NCBI GenBank assembly: GCA_038373885.1
Contig: JAWZYV010006213.1
Span: 372,001-436,000, forward strand
DNA from: Cheiracanthium punctorium
Taxonomy: Eukaryota; Arthropoda; Arachnida; Araneae; Cheiracanthiidae
DNA length: 64,000 bases
Direction: 5' to 3'
The notes below the pieces were generated by a model. The model had not been told where the DNA came from. It was given only the letters and a program-made list of their open reading frames with translations, and did not search any database. Below, one piece after another: positions 1 to 13,202 of the stretch; position 1 is the stretch's first letter, and each line of letters begins with the position of its first letter. The translations under genes and the position numbers were made by a program.

Positions 1-504
1 ACGCCCATAAGGCCATATTGCCACAAAACAAAGTATTTTGCAAATTAATAAAAGTAAATAAATAACCCTGAAAAATACCAGATTTCGCATTCACGTATTT
101 GAATTTTGTTAATTCTTCTCTCTTTTTTAGAACCATTTTACAGATAAATCATTTTTAACCGATGTAAGTTTCGAATTTCCATTAAGAGAAAAGTCCCCAA
201 GATATATATTTATTTTTATTATTATTTCTAAGCGTGCGTGCTTTAGCTCTTTTTTTTCATCCTGATAAATGATTCTGAGAAACTTCACGAAATAAAAGTT
301 TCTTTTTATCTGTAAGAACAAGTCATTCGGTGTCCTGTGCAATTTTTCAAACAAGAATCGAGGAACTGACCTTGCGCTGTTCGTGATATATCCTCTATAC
401 TTTTTTTTTTTCTTTTTCAAAAGTATTTTCCATTCAAAGTAATTTTACGCATCAGACAGAAATGGAGTATCCCTTTAAACATAATTTAGTGATATTAAGG
501 ACTA
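1..504. other. AT-rich intergenic DNA
   Basis: No convincing coding signal or named repeat is visible. The open frame near 127-420 on the minus strand is lysine/asparagine-rich low-complexity sequence, with no conserved domain and no splice context. Confidence 0.6.
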
Positions 505-844
505 TTAAAATAAATAAAAACTTTGTGAAAAAAACACACATGAAATGATACATATAACAAGATATGATCGTTTCGGTTGAAAATTTATTCAGTCTTCGTC
601 GAAAGTCATAGCTCTTCGTCTCACGATCGTCACCTATGGGTACGTAGAAACAGCGGGAACTGAAAAAGATTCTTTTTCAGTTCCCACTGTTTTGTGAGAC
701 GAAGAGCTGTGACTTTCGACGAAGACTGAATAAGTTTTAGTCGAAACAATCGTATCTTGTTATAAGTATCCTTTTATGTGTGTTTTTTTACAGTTTTTAT
801 TTATCCTAACGTTTGACACTAGTATTTTGAGTGTTTTTTCCGTA
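505..844. mobile_element. Foldback repeat related to Penelope-like element termini
   Basis: This is a long imperfect inverted repeat whose arms meet around 670-690. It is bounded by an 11-base direct repeat (attaaggacta) at 494-504 and 845-855, read as a target site duplication. The arms contain the same series of motifs as the element at 17703-18024: an A-rich terminus, acacacat, then cgtttcgg and the gaagactga region. The right arm is longer and carries the outer part (motif cactcaaaata in reverse), while the left arm is truncated. Similar sequence flanks the Penelope-like copies at 26135 and 50372, so this is probably two inverted terminal fragments of such an element. The hammerhead core seen in the second foldback is decayed here (CTGAATA instead of CTGANGA). 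Confidence 0.6.
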
Positions 845-855
845 ATTAAGGACTA

Positions 856-3800
856 CTCTCAAATAGCACAAAGATTTACGGGCGAACTATATTTCAATAA
901 ATATATATTTTGCCCACGAAAGTCCTTTGCCACTCTCGTAACTTCAGGATAATAAAAGCTATAGTCATAGCCTTTGTAAAGTAAAGGCTGTAATAGGCTG
1001 TACTTAATGAAACTACTTACAGTGCCACCTGACTTCAAAATTCGGAGTTTGCTTTCTTATATGAGAAAAGATACAAGATACGGGAAAAAAAACCAATAAC
1101 TAAATTGTTCAACATCTTCGATTTAGTAATAATACACGTCTTGTCTACAATATTTAAAACAATATTGGTCATAATAATGCTACAAATGTAAGTCATAAAA
1201 AGCACATTCACTTGGTCCAGTTTTACTAAACTGCGCTTGGCTAGCATTAGTCTCATTTATATTTTATGCTGAAAATGTTTTCTGACAGGAACAATACACA
1301 CCTTAAGTCGGGTCTGTAAAGCCCACTGCATATTGTACAACATGGTCGGTGACACGCTGGCACAAGTATTAGTAATAAGATTTGCATTTTTAACATTAAT
1401 GTAAGCAAGGGGATTTTTTTTTTACTAAATCGGTGACCCTGAACAACTTGGGAATTAATATTTTTCGGGTATCTCCCTAACATTTTTTAGATTAGAATGC
1501 AAACTGCGAACTTGCGCTATGTCCGTGATGTTTTAAGCGTTTTCACTACGTAGCGCGCAGCTACTTTACTATACTTAGACACTGCTTTTTGACCCCACCA
1601 TAAATCTCGGCGTCCTGAAGACCAAAGACTTCAGCGGGCACACTGTATACAAAAATATGACAGCATATTCATACATGGTACAATCTCTGTTACATGAAAA
1701 TGTAACAAATATAATCTGGAAATTACAATAAACAATGGAATATTTTACAGCACTAAAATTACATTTCTGCACATAGTACAACACAGTAAATAATGAATGT
1801 AAAATAACTCAGGTGTTATAGGAACATTCCATAGAAAAAATCTGATGTGAAACACCACACGACTTCACTGTACACCCTTAAATTAGATAGTTTTTCATGT
1901 ACTTCATTCAAACTTATTTAATTTGCCATTGAGATATGATACTTCAATATTATTAAGGCTTGATGATTATAAATGACAACTATGGAAAATATCGCCAAGC
2001 TGGGTTCAGTTTTAGAAACTTATTTTTGGTGATATTTCAACAAATGTTGCTAAGCCTGTCGACAGTGAGATTTGCAAATTGTGCTCGACCACACACTTTT
2101 AATGTATTAGGGATATCCATAGACCCCCCCCCTCTTAATATAGTGAAATTCTTTTGCATGAATTTGTAAATTACCCAGTCGATTGAGATTAAAAAAGAAG
2201 TATGCACAAGCACAACTAGATGCTAAAACAATTATAAATTGAAATTTTCAACATCGCACGGATAACAGTTTTTGCATTTTGCGAAATATGTGTTTATTTT
2301 TGTAATCAGCTTTGGCGATATTTCGAAAAAATTCGCCAAGGTAAATAAATGAGTGTCAGTGAGATTTTGGGAATGGTCCAAACAGTGACTTGTCAACTAC
2401 CTTATATATTGAAGATGACCATGGACATTTATGTTAACACTAAAATAATCATTATGGGTCAGGACCCGTGGCTTGCCCCCCCCACTTCCCTCTAAAAACA
2501 ACAATATGAGTGCCGATGTCGTTAGTGTTTAAAATTTGCATTTTTGCATGTAAATAAAAATCTAAAATATTTGAGATACTTTTACTCACATGTTAAAACA
2601 AAAATCAGATCGAACTAAAATAAAATTACTAGTCGTCATAAAAAAATAACATTTCTTTATTTTTAACAAAACAAATTGTCTATGAAAATACTTGGAACCA
2701 CACTAATACTTGGAATAAACCACAGGAAATGAACTTGTGATAGAAGATTTTTCCCCTTAAATAGCCTGAAAAAAGTATAATCACTGGAATTTTGTTAATT
2801 TGGCAAAATTTAATTTAAGATTCATTTTGACATTTTGCTCCAAAAAGTGCTTTGTAAGTAAATTTATTTTTCTTCTCCTAATATTTTTTTTTTCCAGTAA
2901 AATGTAATTAAATTAATTTCTTTCAGTCTAATCTAGAAAATAAAAATTGATTGAAACTTGAAACCATGTGCATGGGTTTTATTTTTTTTTTTTCTTAATG
3001 TCAAATAAATCTTATCCGTTATCATTATAAAAAGATTTTTTTTAAATATTTATTCGAATTTACATATTTTAATCTTTGTGTCGTTTTATTCTTACTTTAA
3101 TAGAACTTGAAAGTAAGTATATCTTTAAAAGTACTAATTTATAACCACCACGTTGTATAGTCCGAGAAAAATCAAGAAAGAAAAAAAACCTTTTGAGTTA
3201 GTTTAGTTTGCATAAAAATTTGTGTACAATATTCTCAAAACACTGAACGAAACTGTACTTCACGTTTATCCAAATTTCAAAAAAGTAATACATTCTAAGA
3301 AATTTTAATAATTTCATCTAAAAAACCTTTTTAATTAAGTATTAAATTAATTTTGAATAAAATTTTAAAAGCAAATTTCCTAAAGTACATTTTTATTTAA
3401 CATTCCTAGCTGAAAATTGGTCAAAAATATGATTTTTCTTATATTTTTTACAAAGAATGGGCGCCATCTAAACCAACTAATTGGTATTAATCAAAGTTGC
3501 AAATATGTATATCTATGTCAAAAAATATATTTAAAAAAAGAAAATAAACTGTGTGCGTATTGTACATTCAATAAATCAAAAATGTTCCATGCTATGTATT
3601 CTAATAAATGTAGTATGATCTAAAGGGGTCATTTCGAAACATTTAAATCTTATCTCATTGGACAAACGTAGTAAACCGATACATACATATTTGCACTCTC
3701 ATTTGAGAAGCTGCAAGCTTAAGCCGAACAATATCAGTCGTACACAGTCAACTGAGGGATTTGAAAGTACATGCGCATAGGTTTATTCACGTTTATGAGA

Positions 3801-5743
3801 ATACTGTTCTATTTAATAATGCTAATAATCATGAAATAATGGATTTAAAAGAAGCTATGCAGAAGATCTACCAAAAATCAAGTCTGCATCAAAATTATAT
3901 TCAGTGGCCTATAAGTATTTTTAGGATTTACACATACCTTTTTTATTACTTTTCTTACAGTCTAAAGAAGTTCATCTTATACAGATTCTTTTTTAATATC
4001 ACTTGTTTTAATGTCGTTTAAATTAAGCTGAATCATAATTTTCAAAATCTATAACGTAAAAACAAGCAGACAATTTCCAAAGGAAAAAATTTCCCAGTTT
4101 TTTGTATTCACTGTCTACTGGGTGTTATAAGTAAACAAGTAAACTCCCGTATAAATAAGACTTTATAATTTAAACTGGGAAAATATTGTAACTAAATTTG
4201 ATATTTAGGATATGCATGAGATGTGCTCATGGTCATAGAATCGAGAAAAAAATAGTTTTAAAAATGTCCATTAATTGACGCTTTTCATTGTAAAACAGCA
4301 AGTTTAACGATGGAAATTACTACTTGAAATACACAGACAGGATCATCATGAATTTTTGATCGAAATAAGTAAAGTTGTTCTGGAGTCTGCAAGATCTGTA
4401 CGAAGTTGAATACTTTTAACAATACACTGCATTTCAAAGGGCTGCGTACATTGTGTCTGAAAAAGGGGGGTAACAAGCTTTATATTAGAGATAAGTGGGG
4501 AATGTAAATTGGCAAAATGTTCAAAATAAGGCAGATAAAAATATTTAGTTTAGAAAAATTTCTCTCGTTAATTTTCTAAAAGTTACAATTTTTTAATTTT
4601 GAAATTTGTATAAGACCCATACAAAAAAATTCCTTTTTAGTAAAATGCGCTCATACACAAATGAGATGGTGTAAAAAAATTTGAGAATTATATCCTAAAA
4701 CGTGTCAGATATATGTAGATAAATATATGCTGCTTTAAATCACTTTTCAATGGCTCTCAAAGAAAAAACAATTACGCTGGATGGCCTCGATTTGGGGTCG
4801 TACAGAAATTATGAGAGAACATACTTTTTTGCACTCTTAAAATAAATGTTAACACTCAAATTCGTGTATAACCCATGGCCATTTTTGTGTGTTCAGATTA
4901 TTTCTGAGACGTTTTATGATGAAAGTTTGAAATTTTGTACATCAACTTATTAGTGTAATGACCACATTTTACCAACAGAGAATTGTTGTGTAAGGACGTC
5001 GTTTGCAAATTTAAAAGTGTTATTATTTTTTGGAATTTAAATAGAGGAATGTTTTCTTACCTTACTTTCAATATATTTTTAATATACATCGCCACTTATC
5101 TCTAAAGAATTAAAGTGTGTTACTATCTTTTTAGGAAACACTGTATAAATATTCCTTTTGGTTCAGAAAACTATCTTTTGTTATAATAGAATTAGTATTA
5201 GTGCTATGACCAAATTAATTCAATAGTTAATTTATATTTTGTTCATATCTTTTACCAAAACTATTCCCCTCAACTATTGACAAAAAAATCATTTCAGTTG
5301 TGATTCAAAGCATTTTTCACAACTTTTTCGTGTCTTGTTGACAGATATATTTTCTGTGAACTTTTCCCGTGTGCGTCGAACTTAGCAAATTTTCAAAATT
5401 TAAATTCATAAAAACAACCGTTTTCATTCAACTTCGAAGTCAAAGCTTATGAATTTTGGAATCAGATGGAAACTAGTTACAGAGTGCAGTGCTATTCAAA
5501 TGACAGGCCATAATTTTTAAACAGGAATACGAAATTCTCACCAAATACCTCAGATCACTGAATACAATTTTTCTAGAACTCTTTTTCGTCTCATGCATTA
5601 TTCAGTTGGAACATCAGTCGGGGGTAAGGGATTTGATAATACATTAATGTATCTTTTGAGAACAAATCTCGCGCACCTTTAACATATGTAAGTATTGTGT
5701 AATGCAGGTTTTTTTCCTGTGGAATGGACATTTATAAATAAGA
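856..5743. other. AT-rich intergenic DNA without recognisable genes
   Basis: Short C-runs occur near 2126 and 2477, as do a few short inverted matches (aatatcgccaagctg near 1993 and, inverted, near 2310). All open frames are short, rich in F/I/K/N/Y and without domains. No gene is called. Confidence 0.55.
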
Positions 5744-6485
5744 GTGTCATTCAGTGTAATGTGTGTGTCACGTCAGTGTGTTTTTGAATAGATAAATACA
5801 CTAAAGATAACTCTCTTACACATCCTGAAAACAACTCTTGCAAACTAGTTTCTGAAACTTTGCGAAATAATGCAAAGGGTAATTCAAGGTCATTAATGGC
5901 AAGAAGATCTAGCGAAGGACGTAAGATCCTTGGTCGTCTATTGTCGTATAGTTGAGCTGCGATAATATAACTAAAATTTGAAAAGCTTCACAATTGTAGT
6001 GATTGTATATTTATTTTTTATTTATTTATTTTGCAAATAACCTCATTCGTGACACTCCAAATGTAGGGATAAATAACGTAGAATTTAACGTAGTTTATTT
6101 TTAAAATATTCAGTGTCATTCCGTTTAATGTGTGTGTCACGTCAGTATGTTTTTGAATAGATAAATACACTAAGGATAACTCTCTTACACATCTTAAAAA
6201 GAACTCTTGCAAACTAGTCTCTGAAAATTTGCGAAATAATGCAAAGGGTAATTCAAGGTCATTAATGGCAGGAAGATCTAGCGAAGGACGTAAGATCATT
6301 GGTCGTCTATGTCGTATAGTTAGCTGCGATAGTACAACTAAAATTTGAAAATCTTCACAATTGTAGTGGTTATATATTTATTTTTTATTTATTTATTTAT
6401 TTTGCAAATTTCCACATTCGTGACATCTCAAATGTAGGAATAAATAAAGTAGAATTTAACTAGTTTATTTTTAAAATATTAAGAA
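5744..6485. repeat. Two-copy tandem repeat, unit about 370 bp
   Basis: The block starting gtgtcattcagtg at 5744 recurs from 6114 with few differences: the cacgtcagt stretch, the aggtcattaatggca stretch, the ggtcgtcta stretch and a terminal (tttattta)-like tract. The period is 370 bp and the second copy fades out near 6485. The open frame at 6018-6299 (minus) lies in the repeat and shows no protein family. This is either a local duplication or two monomers of a satellite-like repeat. Confidence 0.8.
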
Positions 6486-8700
6486 CAATTACAACGGTGT
6501 CTGATAGCATAGCAAAGAAATATCACCAGAGGAAAATGTGCTAAGTGAAGGAAGGAAGGCGTTGGAACATACTAACTCAACTTAGCGATAGCGCCAGGAG
6601 TAGAAAAGAGCTGTCGCCAATTAATTCGCCAAATTACAAAAACTCTTGTTGGCAGTTGGACATTTTCTAGCTCTAATAAACTTCAAATGCAGGCTCACCA
6701 ATGAGGGATGGTTGAGAGAGCTTGCGACCTTGTGGAAAAACTCTGAGGAGATAAAACTTAAAAAAAAAACTCCTCTTGAGCCTTTAGAAAAGAATAAATA
6801 ACACTTTAACGGAGAAATCGAGAGTTATATATTAAACGAAGTTTATCTAACTCAATGTCGAGAAATATGGGAATAAAAAATGACAAAACGTATTACGATT
6901 AGAAATGGGAAATTAAAGTTAGAACTAATTAAAAATGCGTGGTAATCTTTCTGCACAGTTCCTTCACTTGACAAATTATGACAATAAATTAACTTGGAGG
7001 TTGTGACAATAATAAGTTAACTTAATTTTATACTTTACATTACCTTTAGGTTTCTAAGAGATAAAATGGAAAGGGAGATGTGGTCACATCTCTTGGCGTG
7101 TTTTCAGTCGACGCCATAAATACGTAAATAAATAAATAAGGATAGAAACATACTGTAACTCTTTTGTAGATTTATCTGCCCTTTCGTTGCTTGCAATCGA
7201 AAACTGGAAAACAAAATGATAAAATGTGCAAAGTGGTAATGTTTCAACACACACACACATGCAAGAAAGCAAAAGAAAATGTTTAGGCACATTGACGTTC
7301 CTCATTGAAATAAATATGATTCCAAAAACAAGTTCACTGAACTAAAGAATGAGAAAGGAAAAAAAAAACTTGAACTAATTAAAAGAAATTTAAGTATTAA
7401 AAACAATAAATAACAAAAAATTAAAAATATAGAAAACAACGTATAACTAAAGAATAAATTTGACAACACAAAAGAAGGATGGAAATGTATTGTGAAGTAG
7501 TGGTCATTCCCAAACACATCTTGCATTTTAACTAAAGATTTTACTTACTGAACGATTACTTCATACACAAGTAGGACAACACATAAATAATACCATCTGT
7601 TGTGGGAAAGAGAAAATGATTTATAGATTTATGAAAATTTCTTGAAAAGGGATTCAGTGCTGTTGGAAATACCAGTGCACTAATTTTCTTGAAATGTTAT
7701 TGTGATTTTCTAATGGAAAGCCCTCGTATTTCATTAATAAAGTGAAAGATATTAATAAGGTTTCGAAACATAGAGTCTGTCAATGTCACAATCATGAAGT
7801 AATATAGTTTTCTTCCAATATTTTTAAATGAATTCTCAGTAGCCCTGTAAATGTTGTTGAATATTATGTAAATTTGCATTTCTTTTTCAGAACCAATTAA
7901 AATTTATATTGAGGGCTTTATTAAAAAAATGTTTTACACTTTTAAAAAAATATACTTATGAATTATATTTGCAACGAGCATTTTTATTTAACAATTGCTA
8001 TGCGCATAATTGCATCTGTATTTAACGCTTCTCGCACTTTCCTGAAAAGTAGTAAAAACCGAGTTTATCCAAACTTAATTAGTAGCAGAGTGAACATAAA
8101 TGCTGACTAAAAATAGCAGTGTATCCAAATGATTGAAATCTGAAAAAAATCGATGTTCTTCAAATGTTGTCTAATAACTTAAATGTTACATATACTTCTT
8201 AAATAATTAATATTTCACTGTTTTCATCACTTGACTTTAAAGTATTTTATTGTTTGTAATTTTGATACATTGCGATCATGACTTCTTTTACACAATAGTT
8301 GTTTATTTTCGGATATTCATAGTACAATACATTTTTAGAAAATATATAAGCTCCTATTTAAATATAAAGAATCTCAGACGAAAGATTCTTTAAATTCTTC
8401 AACGCCTGTGAAATGTTTTACAATCACCAAATTATTCAACTTATCGAAATTCCAGTCACGTTTTTCTCTGTGAAGATAGGGTTCTTAAAGGATTTTGAAC
8501 TAGTTAAGAAGAAGCGGTACATTTGGTATGCACCTGCTAACCAACGAAAGGTTCTCCTTTAAATGAGCTCAAAAAGCATTAGTTTTGTTGGTTTCTTCTT
8601 TTTACTTTAAATGAAGCAAATTATTCAAGAGGAAATTACGCGATAAGCAGGCTCTAAAGTTAAAATAAGTTCCACAGCATTTAGCACTCAGGAAGAGTTC
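6486..8700. other. AT-rich intergenic DNA
   Basis: It contains short simple-sequence tracts (acacacacac at about 7250, A-runs at 7360) and no recognisable protein, RNA or element ends. The frames at 7084-7526 on the minus strand are low-complexity F/L/S translations. Confidence 0.5.
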
Positions 8701-8739
8701 TGAAAACATGTATGAAAACAGCAAAAAAAAATCTACTTC

Positions 8740-9450
8740 ACTTGTTTGTTAAACAGTTACATCATGTTGTGACTTGCTATCAATCGTACGGCAACGTCAC
8801 ATGCATGACCCGAAGGGACGTCAGTAAGGTTGCATTTACATCACATTTGACAGAGGACGAATGTGGCAAAATGAAATATCGCCACAACTTCGCTTATAAC
8901 ATGGTTCATGTATGGGTAGGTAGGTTTCTGAAGGTGTAGAACTAGTACGTCTGAGGAGACATTACATGTTGTCTTCTAACTTGGGACCGACAAAGGTGCA
9001 ACATGTATACCATCTAATTCTACTTTGTATGCCATTATGTATTATGATTTAACGGTATAAAACACGTAGGAAGTATACTGAAAACACACACGTCACAAAC
9101 ATGTATGCATACTGGTCACACTGTGACTTTTTGAAACAATATGTATAATTCATTGGGAGGCTATGGCGAAAACCAAAATGACCGGCTGGGACCGTTTTTC
9201 TGATGTCGCATAGTGACCATCTTGGACGTCACAGTAAGAGACTACATGAATGCCTCTTCAGTGTCACATATTTGTCACACTGTGACGTCACATTAGTCGC
9301 AATATAATTATCAATTACATTGCGACGTCACTTTGAAGCGTTGCTTTTCTGACACGTAGGAACAGGGTCACAGAAGGCTATCATTTACATCACATTTCTG
9401 GTGTGACAAACATAACGAAAAAAACTTCCCTACAACGTCACTTTTAATAT
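8740..9450. repeat. Block dense in GTCAC / GACGTCAC motifs
   Basis: About twenty GTCAC or GTGAC words fall in some 700 bp. Among them are two exact copies of the 13-bp palindrome GTCACACTGTGAC (9115-9127 and 9274-9286) and several GACGTCA cores resembling a cAMP-response-element half or full site. A direct repeat with core catttacatcacattt occurs near 8832 and 9382, so the block may be a decayed internal duplication. The surrounding DNA does not show this motif density. No gene is recognised here and the function is unknown. Confidence 0.45.
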
Positions 9451-10642
9451 GATTTCTGTATGGAAATTGATGTTGATATGTTTAGTTATAAGCGCATATC
9501 CAACACATAATCAGTACTCTATTATTTTTTTCTCTCATTTATTAAAAAAAAAATCTGTTTTAAGAATATTTGCGTTCCAAATAAATTTAGATTTCCATAT
9601 AATCGTATTTACCACTATAGCAATGAAATGACCTTTGAACTTTTCGGTGGACAAATAATTAATTCTGATGCGTTTAGGAATTGAAATTATGTTTCACTCG
9701 AAATAGGTCAAGTGATTCCTTAAATGCATACTTAAGCTGTTCTTCACGTCACATTACATCCAGACAACAATAGGTGTATAATCAATAAATGTATCCGAAC
9801 TAATTTGGCGGGAAATGGACAACTGGTAAATTTAATCGCGATAGGTAGGAGGAATTGTTTTGGGCTTGCAGTGAAGTTTGATATAAATCTATCGATAACT
9901 TTGACCGAATGTGCTTCTAACACAAGTGTCAAATTTTGATGATGAAATAACTAGGAAATTTTAGATTCCATAGTCATGTGATTTGAAATAATCTGAGACG
10001 TATGAGCAGTATTTAAGGTATATATGCGATAACTAATGAAGATAATTTTGTATGTTCGGAACTAACTCAACCGTGCACAACCTCATGAATGGGATAGCTT
10101 CTAAACTCTCTAATTAACTGTCCTGTAATCTCAGGTAATCTTGTGAATTTTGAACTGTAATAAACAAACGGTAACAAATCATATTGTACAATTTGTTAGC
10201 TTTAAACCGCCCGTTTTCTGCAGTGTCTAAAGAACCATTCTACCACACTACAAATATTACAGATAGTGCGGTACAGTAAATTAAAACACCAAACTTACGT
10301 CATCGATTAACAGCTGTAATCTTATAGTGTAGGGAATTTAAACTGCCCATGAAATTGTGCAGCTGGAAAGACAATTCACCAAAAGTGAATATTTCTTTGT
10401 ATTATGTCACAGATAAAATTGCATGGGTCTTTTTTTTATGAAAGAAAGAACGTTAGCAGCAGGTGATTGCTTTACAATGGCAGTGTTGTTTTCAAATGTA
10501 CTTCATGTCAGCTTTAGTTCGACCAAATATCATATACAGTAACACTTCTCGGGAGCGACCACCCTCCGTTCCCCAAAAAATCGGTCGTTATGAGAGGTGG
10601 TCACTCAGAGAAAGGTAAACATTTGATAGCAATATATGTATA
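9451..10642. other. AT-rich intergenic DNA with a small transposon-end-like stub
   Basis: Most of it shows nothing. At 10540-10612 the pair gcgaccacc / ggtggtcac flanks aatcggtcgtta, resembling the terminal region of pogo/Tigger-type DNA transposons. No second terminus is visible, so this stays a remark. Confidence 0.4.
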
Positions 10643-10644
10643 TA

Positions 10645-13202
10645 CAGGGCGTCCAGTGCTAACGCTGTCCAACGGCTATTTCCTGAACCGTTAGTCAGAG
10701 ACACATAGTTCCAATTGCAAAAATGCTTTAAATTGTATAATCTATTATATGAGAAACAATCGAAGTCAATAAATCAAATCCTATAAAAATTACGAAATTT
10801 AAATTTTTATACGGTCCCCCAGTCCTATCAGTTATATTTAGAAAAGTTTTCTTTATCCAATTTCATGCACAATAAAAAAAAAAATCCGTCCTTCTACGAC
10901 CAAAATTCGCTGTGTTACAGCTGCTTAAAGTTAGAGCACTTTTCAAGCTGCGAAATAGGGGTTGTATACAAAATGAATTTCAGAAAAATTAATGTGCATG
11001 GTTTTGAGCCTTGTAATATTGATTAGCAATTGCATTAACTATTTTATGATAGTAGATTGCAGTAAAGGATATTAACGTTTAACTATGTGTATCCAATAAA
11101 TTAAAATAAAAAAAATAGCCTATACTGAAAATAGAACTTTTTAAAGATTTTTTTTTTTAATGAACTTGTGTTAAATAACATAAAATAAAAAAAACAAGGA
11201 CATTTAACTTTTCAATAACCATTAAATCAGAATATCAAACATTTTAAAATACGAATATATGTAATTTTAGAAATTCAAAATAATATTACAAATTCTATTA
11301 GCGTAAGTAACATTTGCTCAAAGTAGCTCTCTTCGGCTGCAATGCAAACATGCACCCATGTCAAAAACTCTTCCTGTACTTTGCGTAGCGTACTCGGTGT
11401 TACACATCTGCATGCTACACGTATACGATTTAGTAGTCTGATGGACTTGTTGATTCTTTTTCATTTACTTTACTTTACAAAAAAAAACCAGAGAAAGTAA
11501 TCTAAGGGATTCAAGTCTGGTGATCTTGGAAGCCACTCAACAGGATCCTCGTACCAATTATATTATTTCCAAATGTTTCTGTTAGAACAGTACGAGGCTT
11601 TAGGGATTTATGTGCTGGAGCATCATCATAATGAAGTCACATTTGTGACAGATCTCGTAGTGAAACACACTCGTCTACTCAGTCACTGAGTCCTCTAAAA
11701 TCTGTGCATATCTTTCGGATGTTAAAGCACCATCGAAAAAAATGGCCCAATTAAGGTCTATTTCCATATGCAGCACCGAACATTTATCGATCAACACACT
11801 TGATGTCTGTTCGGGTGAATGATATGCGGGATTTGCCGAGACCAATAGTGACAATTTTGTGTATTTACAACGCCCTGTCTTGTAAACTAACACTCATCGG
11901 TAAATATAATGTCACTAACGAACGACATTTATCATTTTGCTTATTCAAAATGAAATTGCAGATATGAAATCTACGTTCTTTGTCTCCAGGCAACAAATTT
12001 TGTACCAAAGCGGGGCGATAACCATGTGCACCATATGTACGTAAAATATTCCATACTTGGCGATTTAGAATAACCACATACTTCGCAAATGCTACTTACA
12101 CTAGACTGTGGATGAGCGAGAGCATATCCTAGGACATCTTCCACATGCACGTGCTTTGTTAAATCCATGATGCTTCTTGCTCTTTTGCGATTTAGAACAC
12201 TACCGGTTTCTCTTAAACGCGTCACTACGTTTGATATTGTACTAGCAGATGGGTGATTGTCATTCGGAAATTTTATAGCATACTGCTTCGCAGCCTCTCG
12301 CTTATTCCGATGAAATTTTCCGTAAAATAACACCATTTCAGTGAATTCATTAGTATTAAACATCATCTTTCGTTTTTTATACTCAATAAGCTACGAATTC
12401 AAATATCATGAACTTTAGATAAACACTAACAAAGTAACTTAAACAACAGTTTTTCAACTCCTGTAAAATATTAAAATTTAATGTTTATCGCTTGTTGCCA
12501 TATCAGCAGGAAAACTAAATCTCAAGCAATTATCGTCTGCCAACCATTTTACCTGAAACACGATATTACATTTCAATTTATTCAAATACACTCAAAAATT
12601 TAGATGTTCTATCTTTTTAAAACATTTCTCATTTTTTTTCAACAAAACATTTTTTATTTACACAACTTACTAAAATTCTGTTACTTCATTTAGGAAAAAG
12701 AATTTCGAAAGACCCCTGATAAATTTTTCTAGAGCCTCTCTATAACCTTCTGCTTATAGATTAGTATTCTAAAATTACTTTTTCTTTTTTCTCCGCATTA
12801 TGCCAGAAAATTAAAATAAAACCTATAATTTAAAATTTCAATATTTATACAGTCACCTAACGGTTCACCGTAACGGGGCATTTTTGAACGTGGAAAAGTG
12901 ACTTAAGTCAAAATGTTAGTTGCTTCATAACTCGGTGAATTTTAAAGACGATAGTATATAGACGATTTTTTTTACTGTGCATGAAATTGTATAAAGAAAA
13001 TTTTTCTAAATATAACTGATAGGACCGGGGGACCGTATAAAAATTTAAATTTCGTAAATTTTATAGGAATTTATTTATTGACTTCAATTTTTTCTGATAT
13101 AATAGATTATACAATTTAAAGTATTTTTGCTATTGGAAGTATGTGTCTTTGACTAACGGTTTAGGAAATATCCATTGGACTTCGTTAGCATTGAACAACC
13201 TG
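10645..13202. mobile_element. mariner-type DNA transposon with inverted repeats of about 230 bp, degenerate
   Basis: The ends read cagggcgtccagtgctaacg on the left and, inverted, caggttgttcaatgctaacg on the right, flanked by TA dinucleotides at 10643-10644 and 13203-13204. The inverted similarity continues inward for more than 200 bp (shared stretches include ccgttagtca and the ggtcccccagtcctatcag region). The interior holds a minus-strand transposase pseudogene. The TA target, terminal repeats and transposase type agree on a Tc1/mariner-superfamily element. It is old: the arms have diverged and the gene carries stops and frameshifts. Confidence 0.88.
11330..12366 (-). pseudogene. mariner-superfamily transposase, frameshifted
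   Basis: The start at 12366 gives about 100 in-frame residues with a helix-turn-helix DNA-binding region (EAAKQYAIKFP, then HPSASTISNVVTRLRETGSV). The reading frame then shifts near 12070 (the continuation WNILRTYGAHGYRPALVQNL is in another frame) and again near 11890. Catalytic landmarks can still be found: IFTDE near 11905, a YDDAPAH-type motif near 11620 and SPDLNPLDYFLW near 11500. The spacing between the second and third acidic residues is about 40 once one frameshift is allowed, longer than the usual mariner 34. An enzyme of this type would bind the terminal repeats and move the element by cut-and-paste at TA. This copy cannot be functional. Confidence 0.85.

Noticed and set aside
7084..7526. 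Overlapping minus-strand frames
   Set aside because: AT-rich low-complexity translations with no domain, splice context or partner.
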